From contig DAIDIW010000004.1 in the NCBI GenBank assembly GCA_027451665.1, positions 1 through 36,354 of the forward strand: a stretch of 36,354 bases of DNA. Direction: 5' to 3'. This stretch comes from Candidatus Kaiserbacteria bacterium. GTDB taxonomy: Bacteria > Patescibacteriota > Minisyncoccia > Phycocordibacterales > Phycocordibacteraceae. A program made the position numbers and the translations under genes. The notes under the pieces are model-generated. The model was not told where the DNA came from, searched no databases, and was given only the letters and a program-made list of their open reading frames with translations. Positions 31,235 through 36,354 of this stretch are shown here, piece by piece (position 1 is the stretch's first letter; each line of letters opens with the position of its first letter).

Positions 31235-33412
31235 ATGCAAAACCAAGGAATCACGAGGCAAGTAGCCCGCTGGGTGGCGCTCGCCGCGCTCTTCGTCATC
31301 CCAATCGCGCCGCTCATCATCGCGAACTCCTTCTTCTTCCCGTTCATCACCGGAAAGGCCTTTTTCTTCCGGATAATGGTGGAAATCGCCGTTGCAGCCT
31401 GGGTGCTGCTCGCGTTCCTCGATAAGGAGTATCGTCCGCGATTCTCCTGGACGGGCGTGGCGGTCATCGCCTTCGTCGCCTGGATGTTCATTGCGGATCT
31501 CTTCGCCGTGAACGTCGCGAAGGCGTTCTGGAGCAACTTCGAGCGTTCCGAAGGCTGGGTGCTGCTCATCCATCTGCTCGCATTCTTCTTCGCGGCCTCG
31601 AGCATCCTGCGCGTGGAGAAGAAGTGGCGCACCTGGTTCCTTACCTCCCTCGGCTTCGCGGTGCTCGTGTCGTTCTATGGCATCCTGCAGCAGATCGGCG
31701 TCCTCGCAATCCATCAAGGCTCGACGCGCATCGATGCGACCTTCGGCAATTCCGCGTACTTCGCAATCTACCTCCTCTTCAATACGTTCCTCGCCCTCTG
31801 GCTCGCGTTCACGGAGAAGCGTCCGTGGCTCAAATGGTCGCTCGTGGGCTTTGCCATCGTTGAAGCATTCCTCATCTTCCTCACGGAAACGCGCGGCACA
31901 GTGCTCGGACTCCTCGGCGGCCTCGTGCTCGCCGGGCTCCTTATGGCAGTTACCGGTAACAAGCGCGCGAAGCAGTGGGGTGCATGGGGTGCGGCGATCG
32001 TGATCGTCCTTTCAGGCGGTCTGTATCTCGCACGGCATACGAGCTTCGTCGAAGGAAATCATGTGCTCCAGCGCGTTACCTCAATCTCGCTTGCGAGCGG
32101 GCAGACACGCTTCACGATTTGGAGCATGGCGTTCGAAGGCGTCGCCGAACGGCCGATCGTGGGATGGGGGCAGGAGGGCTTCAATTATGTGTTCAACAAG
32201 TTCTACAAGCCGTCGCTCTATGCCCAGGAGCCGTGGTTCGATCGTGCGCACAACGCGTTCATTGATTGGCTCGTCGAAGGAGGCATCCCCGCATTCCTCC
32301 TCTACCTTGCGATTTGGGTGAGCGCCGTCTGGTATCTCTGGACGCGCTCCGAGCTCTCGCGGCCCGAGCGCATCGCGCTTACCGCAGCCCTTGCCGGGTA
32401 CGCCTGCCACAACCTCTTCGTCTTCGATAATCTTTATTCGTACGTCTATTTCTTCGCGATACTCGCGTTCATCGATAGCCAGGTGGGGAGGCCGATAAAG
32501 CGACTCGAGACGGCACCCGTTCTTTCCGAGAAGGACGGCATGGCCTACGGCCTTCCGATCGCTGCGGTCGTGATTGTGCTCATGATCTGGACGATTAATG
32601 TACCCGGCATCACGGACGCAACAGAGCTCATCACGGCGATTACGCCGGGGAATCCGCAGGCGCAGCTCGCCACCTTCGAGCAGCTCACGCAGCACCCGTC
32701 CTATCCGGGCGTCCAGGAGATCCGGGAACAGCTTGTCTCTTTTGCCTCGAGCGTCTCGCAGGATCCGTCCGCGAGCGCTTCCGTGAAGCAAGCGGCGATC
32801 GCGCTCGCCATCCAGCAGATGGGGGATCAGGTGAAGCAGTATCCGCAGGATGCGCGCGAGCGGTTGCAGCTCGCCTATGCCTACAGCGCCGCCGGTGACG
32901 AGCAGGATTCGCTCGCTCAGCTTGATGCCGCCGCCGCGCTCTCTCCGGGCAAGGAGGACATCTGGATTGAGAAGGGGCTCACGCTCTGGCAGATCGGCTC
33001 GACGACGCAAGCGCAGGCAGCGTTCGACCATGCGTACGCGCTTGGCGCCGGGCAGTTCCCGCAGCTTGCCGAGTATGCCGCCGCAGGCGATTACGCCGCA
33101 GGCGACGCCGCGCAGGGAGACGCGCTGCTTATGAAGAATTTCGGCACGACGACCGTCGATTCGGACGTGCTTGCCGAGGGCTACTACCGCGGCAAGGACT
33201 GGCAACGGCTCATCCGTCTCTGGCAGTATCGTGCGGCTAAGCCGAACGCTTCCCTCAGCACGCTCTTCGGCGTTGCCGCCGCGTATTACGCCGCGGGGGA
33301 GAAGCAGCAGGCGATCGCGCAGGTGGAGAAGATAATGAAGGAGTATCCGCAGACGCAGCAGGCGGGGCAGCAGGCGATTCAACAGATACAGAGCGGGACC
33401 GTCGGGCAATAA
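31235..33412 (+). CDS. O-antigen ligase/polymerase-like membrane protein with TPR tail
   Basis: The protein has 725 aa from ATG 31235. About 11-12 membrane helices cover residues 12-480. The Wzy/WaaL signature lies in the large outer loop: TRFTIWSMAFEGVAERPIVGWGQEGFNYVF (about 293-322), then RAHNAFIDWLVEGGIPAFLLYL. A final helix (AAVVIVLMIWTINV) leads to a soluble C-terminal half (about 480-725) of helical TPR-like repeats (ARERLQLAYAYSAAGDEQDSLAQLDAAAALSPG, KEDIWIEKGLTLWQIGSTTQAQAAFDHAYALG). Family members polymerise glycans or transfer them from undecaprenyl phosphate to lipid or protein. With no outer membrane expected in CPR, a protein or wall acceptor is plausible. The TPR part may hold the acceptor or partners. 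Confidence 0.87.
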   Translation: MQNQGITRQVARWVALAALFVIPIAPLIIANSFFFPFITGKAFFFRIMVEIAVAAWVLLAFLDKEYRPRFSWTGVAVIAFVAWMFIADLFAVNVAKAFWSNFERSEGWVLLIHLLAFFFAASSILRVEKKWRTWFLTSLGFAVLVSFYGILQQIGVLAIHQGSTRIDATFGNSAYFAIYLLFNTFLALWLAFTEKRPWLKWSLVGFAIVEAFLIFLTETRGTVLGLLGGLVLAGLLMAVTGNKRAKQWGAWGAAIVIVLSGGLYLARHTSFVEGNHVLQRVTSISLASGQTRFTIWSMAFEGVAERPIVGWGQEGFNYVFNKFYKPSLYAQEPWFDRAHNAFIDWLVEGGIPAFLLYLAIWVSAVWYLWTRSELSRPERIALTAALAGYACHNLFVFDNLYSYVYFFAILAFIDSQVGRPIKRLETAPVLSEKDGMAYGLPIAAVVIVLMIWTINVPGITDATELITAITPGNPQAQLATFEQLTQHPSYPGVQEIREQLVSFASSVSQDPSASASVKQAAIALAIQQMGDQVKQYPQDARERLQLAYAYSAAGDEQDSLAQLDAAAALSPGKEDIWIEKGLTLWQIGSTTQAQAAFDHAYALGAGQFPQLAEYAAAGDYAAGDAAQGDALLMKNFGTTTVDSDVLAEGYYRGKDWQRLIRLWQYRAAKPNASLSTLFGVAAAYYAAGEKQQAIAQVEKIMKEYPQTQQAGQQAIQQIQSGTVGQ

Positions 33413-33443
33413 TGCTAGCCGCGCGGCCCGGACGCGTCCGGTA

Positions 33444-33449
33444 TATAGT
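33444..33449 (+). promoter_or_regulatory. -10 box for murB
   Basis: TATAGT ends 8 nt before ATG 33458. A CCGGACGCGTCCGG palindrome (33429-33442) lies immediately upstream, where it could serve as an operator or terminator stem. Confidence 0.6.
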
Positions 33450-33457
33450 TAGCAAAC

Positions 33458-34462
33458 ATGGGTATCCGCGAAGCCGAACCGCTGAGAGCGCACACCACCT
33501 TCAAGCTCGGCGGCCCGGCTACGCTCTTTGCGCAGGCTGAAGACATCGACGACTTGCAGCAGGCAGCCGCGCTCGCGAGCGAGCGCGGTCTTCCGCTCAA
33601 GGTCCTTGGTGGCGGAAGCAATCTTCTTGTGCCCGACGAAGGCGTGGAGGCGATCGTCGTGCGCTATGCGCCGCGAGAAGTCACGATCGAGGACGAGCTG
33701 CTTATTGCCGCTGCCGGCGCGCGCTGGGACGAGGTGGTCCGTGCGGCGGCTCGAGCGGGGCTCTGGGGAATCGAGAATCTTGCGGGCATCCCAGGCACGG
33801 TTGGCGGCGCAGTGGTACAGAACATCGGCGCCTACGGCGCCGAGCTGTCGGAGACCTTCGCCTATGCGGAGGTCTTCGATCGTATGACGGGCATGAGGCG
33901 GCGCGTCTTTAAAGAGGACGCGCGGTTCGCATACCGCATGAGTGCGTTCAAACAATCCCGACAGTACATCGTGCTGAGTGCGGCATTCATGCTCTCGCGC
34001 ACGCCCGCGCCTCGACTCGACTATAAAGATCTTCGCGCGGCGTACGAATCGGGGGAGCTGCTTGCGTCGCCCGACGAGATCGCACAGGCCGTTCGCGCCA
34101 TCCGCGCGAAGAAATTTCCGGATCTTTCGAAAGAGGGGACCGCGGGCTCTTTCTTCAAGAATCCGGTCATACCGGCGTCCGTCGCGGAAGATCTCCTTGC
34201 GCGCTATCCGCTCCTGCCGCACTTCGCGCAACCGGAGAGGACGGTCAAGCTGTCGCTCGCCTGGCTCCTCGATCACGCACTCTCCTTGAAAGGATTTTCC
34301 ATGGGTGGCGCGCGATTGTTTGAACGTCAGCCGCTCGTCATCGCAACCGACGCGTCGGCTACCGCGCATGACGTAGATGCGCTCGCGCGCGAAGTCGCGC
34401 TTCGCGTGCACGACGCTATCGGAGTGACGATCGAACGCGAAGTCGAGACGTTCGCACGCTGA
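33458..34462 (+). CDS. murB: UDP-N-acetylenolpyruvoylglucosamine reductase
   Basis: MurB reduces UDP-GlcNAc-enolpyruvate to UDP-MurNAc with NADPH and FAD. The protein has 334 aa. The FAD domain has HTTFKLGGPATLF (about 12-24), PLKVLGGGSNLLVPDEG (about 46-62), LAGIPGTVGGAVVQNIGAYGAELS (about 108-131) and FAYRMSAFKQSRQYIVLSAAF, containing the family Tyr/Arg region. The catalytic Ser is in GTAGSFFKNPVI (about 227-238), and the final catalytic-type Glu is in TIEREVETF. It is a type I enzyme by its length and Y-x-x-S region. It supplies the precursor used by the window's MurC and MurD. There is no SD; the -10 box is 8 nt before the ATG. Confidence 0.95.
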   Translation: MGIREAEPLRAHTTFKLGGPATLFAQAEDIDDLQQAAALASERGLPLKVLGGGSNLLVPDEGVEAIVVRYAPREVTIEDELLIAAAGARWDEVVRAAARAGLWGIENLAGIPGTVGGAVVQNIGAYGAELSETFAYAEVFDRMTGMRRRVFKEDARFAYRMSAFKQSRQYIVLSAAFMLSRTPAPRLDYKDLRAAYESGELLASPDEIAQAVRAIRAKKFPDLSKEGTAGSFFKNPVIPASVAEDLLARYPLLPHFAQPERTVKLSLAWLLDHALSLKGFSMGGARLFERQPLVIATDASATAHDVDALAREVALRVHDAIGVTIEREVETFAR

Positions 34463-34659
34463 CGATTCTTTTTTCGCGTATTGCGCGCAATTTGCTTTCG
34501 CAACATCGCGCAATCGTGCGCGCAAGTTATCCACACAACGAATATTTTTTCACCATAAAAAAATATTTGCGCGCAATAATACATACATAACATTCGTAGA
34601 CGAGTTCATTCGTATGCGAGTGGGTCGAATATCAGCCCTCATTTCTAATCGCAACCAAC
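34463..34659. promoter_or_regulatory. AT-rich intergenic region with repeated TTGCGCGCAA palindromes and a DnaA-box match
   Basis: The exact 10-bp palindrome TTGCGCGCAA occurs at 34481-34490 and 34567-34576, and a TGCGCGCAA variant occurs at 34517-34525. A perfect DnaA-box consensus TTATCCACA lies at 34527-34535, next to AT-rich runs (AATATTTTTTC, AAAAAAATATTT). The array precedes the histone-like gene and looks like binding sites for a dimeric regulator. It is not clearly an origin, since genes on both sides point the same way. Confidence 0.5.
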
Positions 34660-34761
34660 ATGGCAGCAAAGAAGCGTAAGGCAGCGAAAAAGAAGACCGC
34701 GAAGCGCAAGACCGCCAAGAAGACGGCGAAGCGCAAGACCGCGAAGCGCCGCCGCCGCTAA
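34660..34761 (+). CDS. 33-aa Lys/Arg-rich histone H1-like peptide
   Basis: This gene is too short for the ORF track. The translation is MAAKKRKAAKKKTAKRKT followed by AKKTAKRKTAKRRRR, almost entirely Lys, Arg, Ala and Thr. An (A)KRKTAKK unit recurs, as in bacterial histone H1-like/AlgP-type tails and small basic proteins annotated in Parcubacteria. It would bind DNA or RNA non-specifically in the nucleoid. It has no SD; the CAACATGG start follows a long AT-rich leader. A strong terminator 16 nt after the stop supports a real monocistronic gene. It could instead be a stand-alone ribosome- or RNA-binding peptide. Confidence 0.78.
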   Translation: MAAKKRKAAKKKTAKRKTAKKTAKRKTAKRRRR

Positions 34762-34777
34762 TCGGCGTGGTCGCGAG

Positions 34778-34805
34778 AAAAACGCTCCTTCCAAGGAGCG
34801 TTTTT
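34778..34805 (+). terminator. Terminator of the histone-like gene
   Basis: AAAAACGCTCCTT-cc-AAGGAGCGTTTTT is a perfect 13-bp stem ending in TTTTT. It is a classic intrinsic terminator, usable in both directions. Confidence 0.88.
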
Positions 34806-34878
34806 CATTGGTGCCATACCGCAAAAACGCCAAAGACTTTCGTGCGCGGCAACACTCGCCAACCGCTACTTTGCGGGG

Positions 34879-34884
34879 TATAGT
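34879..34884 (+). promoter_or_regulatory. -10 box for secA
   Basis: TATAGT ends 7 nt before ATG 34892, consistent with a near-leaderless mRNA. Confidence 0.6.
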
Positions 34885-34891
34885 GCGCTCC

Positions 34892-36354
34892 ATGTTCAGT
34901 CTCTCGAATTTCTTCGCTAAGAACCAATCCGCAGCCTTTCTGAAGGAAGCGGCTCCGGTCGTCTCGGCGGTGAACCAGCATTCTGCCGAGCTTGAGCCGC
35001 TCCCGGATGAGGAGGTGAAGCGGCGGTTTGAGGAGGTTAAAATGCGCGCGCTTGCTAACGGCGGCGCCACGCCCGAGGACCTTCCGCTCATCTTCGCGCT
35101 CGTGCGCGAGGCGGGACGCCGCACGCTCGCGCAGCGCCACTTCGATGTGCAGCTCATCGGCGGCCTTGCGCTCGCGCAAGGCAAGATTGCCGAGATGCGT
35201 ACCGGCGAGGGTAAAACGCTGGTCGCGACGTTGCCGACGACTTTCCATGCGCTTGCGGGGAAGGGCGTGCAGGTGGTGACCGTGAATGACTACCTCGCAC
35301 GGCGCGATGGCGCGTGGATGGGACAGGTATACGCATTCCTCGGCCTTTCCGTCGGCATCGTCACCTCCACCGGTGCGTACCTGTATGATCCGTCGCACGT
35401 CGAGGCGAAAGAGGATGCGGAGCGGGACGCGGAGGGATCTTTCCGCGTTTTCTATGATTTTCTCCGCCCGGTGACGAAGAAGGAGGCATATGCCGCCGAT
35501 ATCACGTACGCGACCAACAACGAGCTCGGCTTCGATTATCTCCGCGACAATACCGCGTACGATCCGTCGCAGATCGTGCAGCGCGGCTTCTACTACGCGG
35601 TGGTAGACGAAGTGGACTCGATTTTGATCGACGAAGCGCGCACGCCGCTTATCATCAGCGGACCGGCGGGCGATTCCGAGAATCTCTACCAGCGCTTCGC
35701 GCAGATCGTCAGTGCGTTCGCGGAGGACGAAGACTATACGGTCGACGAGAAGCAGAAGGCCATCCAGATAACGGATGCGGGCATGAAGAAGGCCGAAGAA
35801 GCGCTCGGCATGGAGAATATCTATACGGAAGGCGGCGTGAAGTATGCGCACCATCTTGAGACGGCCGTCCGCGCGAAGGCGCTCTTCCATAAGGATAAGG
35901 AGTACGTGGTGAAAGAAGGAGAGATCATTATCGTGGACGAGTTCACCGGACGGCTCCAGCCCGGACGTCGCTGGTCCGAAGGCCTCCATCAGGCCATCGA
36001 GGCGAAGGAAGGCGTTATGGTGAAGGAGGAGACACGCACGTACGCGAGCGTCACGTTCCAGAATCTCTTCCGCATGTATGAGCGGCTCGCCGGCATGACC
36101 GGTACGGGCGTCTCGAGCGAAGAGGAGTTCTATACGGTATACGAACTCGAGGTGGTCGCCGTTCCGACGAACCGCCCGGTGCAACGCAAGGATCTCGATG
36201 ATCTCATCTTCCAGACGGCTGCGGGCAAATACCGCGCGCTTGCGCGAGACGTGAAGGCCAAGCACGAGAAGGGGCAGCCAGTCTTGGTGGGCACCGTTTC
36301 GATTGAGGATAACGAGGTGGTGAGCAACAGTCTCCGCGACGCGGGAATCCCGCA
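34892..36354 (+). CDS. secA: Protein translocase ATPase SecA (3' truncated by window end)
   Basis: The frame is open to the window edge (about 487 codons) and so is absent from the ORF track. MFSLSNFFAKNQSAAFLKEA starts the protein. RHFDVQLIGGLALAQGKIAEMRTGEGKTLVA (about 87-115) includes Walker A, then VTVNDYLARRDGAWMG, ADITYATNNELGFDYLRDN, DEVDSILIDEARTPLIISGP (Walker B), VDEFTGRLQPGRRWSEGLHQAIEAKEGV and TFQNLFRMYERLAGMTGTG. All are SecA hallmarks of NBD1 and the preprotein cross-linking domain. A roughly 30-residue insertion (TGAYLYDPSHVEAKEDAERDAEGSFRVFYDF) precedes ADITY relative to E. coli. SecA drives export of the signal-peptide proteins seen here. The long minus-strand ORF opposite it is a shadow. 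Confidence 0.97.
   Translation, partial: MFSLSNFFAKNQSAAFLKEAAPVVSAVNQHSAELEPLPDEEVKRRFEEVKMRALANGGATPEDLPLIFALVREAGRRTLAQRHFDVQLIGGLALAQGKIAEMRTGEGKTLVATLPTTFHALAGKGVQVVTVNDYLARRDGAWMGQVYAFLGLSVGIVTSTGAYLYDPSHVEAKEDAERDAEGSFRVFYDFLRPVTKKEAYAADITYATNNELGFDYLRDNTAYDPSQIVQRGFYYAVVDEVDSILIDEARTPLIISGPAGDSENLYQRFAQIVSAFAEDEDYTVDEKQKAIQITDAGMKKAEEALGMENIYTEGGVKYAHHLETAVRAKALFHKDKEYVVKEGEIIIVDEFTGRLQPGRRWSEGLHQAIEAKEGVMVKEETRTYASVTFQNLFRMYERLAGMTGTGVSSEEEFYTVYELEVVAVPTNRPVQRKDLDDLIFQTAAGKYRALARDVKAKHEKGQPVLVGTVSIEDNEVVSNSLRDAGIP

Noticed and set aside
32081-33409. 442-aa minus-strand ORF
   Set aside because: It is a shadow of the TPR half of the O-antigen ligase-like gene, with Arg/Leu-biased composition and no motifs.
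34463-34659. Chromosomal replication origin
   Set aside because: There is only one perfect DnaA box, no dnaA or dnaN nearby, and genes on both sides run in the same direction. Kept only as a regulatory region.
34805-36265. 486-aa minus-strand ORF
   Set aside because: It is antisense to secA, whose + strand frame carries all SecA motifs. GC-rich codon bias produces long shadow frames.
1-36354. CRISPR array or insertion sequence
   Set aside because: No regularly spaced direct repeats, transposase motifs or terminal inverted repeats with target duplications were seen.
1-36354. Alternative genetic code (UGA recoded)
   Set aside because: TGA ends murD, the TraG-like gene and several other genes at sensible positions, and no gene needs read-through.

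Overview
The window looks like a chromosomal segment of a Candidate Phyla Radiation bacterium (Ca. Patescibacteria, most likely a Parcubacteria/Paceibacteria lineage such as the Kaiserbacteria group). This placement is inferred from gene content, not from a search. The signs are a 16S rRNA 3' end with GTACTCACCGCCCGTC in place of the usual GTACACACCGCCCGTC, compact mostly + strand genes, a TraG-like ATPase, TPR-fused O-antigen-ligase-like and S74 tail-fibre-like surface proteins, a tiny Lys/Arg-rich histone-like peptide, and no encoded tRNA CCA. The genetic code is standard (TGA is used as stop). Most of the window is GC-rich, with an AT-richer island from about 22.2 to 28.8 kb.

Layout: (1) 1-1265: the 3' end of 16S rRNA, a structured spacer with a strong terminator and no 23S, a small ORF, and tRNA-Ile(GAT). 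(2) 1340-8396: a PrcB-like lipid-anchored or membrane protein, murD-murC, a YfiH/laccase-like protein on the minus strand, rsmI, a two-helix membrane protein, and a TraG/TraD-like ATPase. (3) 8801-33412: a large cell-surface glycan locus with a sugar-nucleotide epimerase, seven GT4 glycosyltransferases (one a double-domain fusion), a GT2, three methyltransferases, an AsnB-type amidotransferase, a polysaccharide-deacetylase-like protein, a Wzx-like flippase and an O-antigen ligase/TPR protein. Embedded in it are surface proteins with Ser/Thr-rich tails, including a 1104-aa tail-fibre-like adhesin with an S74 chaperone domain. (4) 33458-36354: murB, a 33-aa histone-like peptide and a truncated secA.

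The glycan enzymes, flippase and ligase form a plausible pathway for building, exporting and attaching a surface polysaccharide, possibly onto the Ser/Thr-rich surface proteins beside them. Mur enzymes and SecA supply the wall precursors and the export route.

The most striking signal is translational. The 16S 3' end lacks the CCUCC anti-Shine-Dalgarno core after an otherwise intact helix 45. Correspondingly, about fourteen genes have a TAnnnT -10 box (often extended TGn) ending only 6-13 nt before the ATG, which implies leaderless or nearly leaderless mRNAs. The same geometry is seen at the tRNA gene. Only three poorly characterised genes carry strong SD-like sequences.
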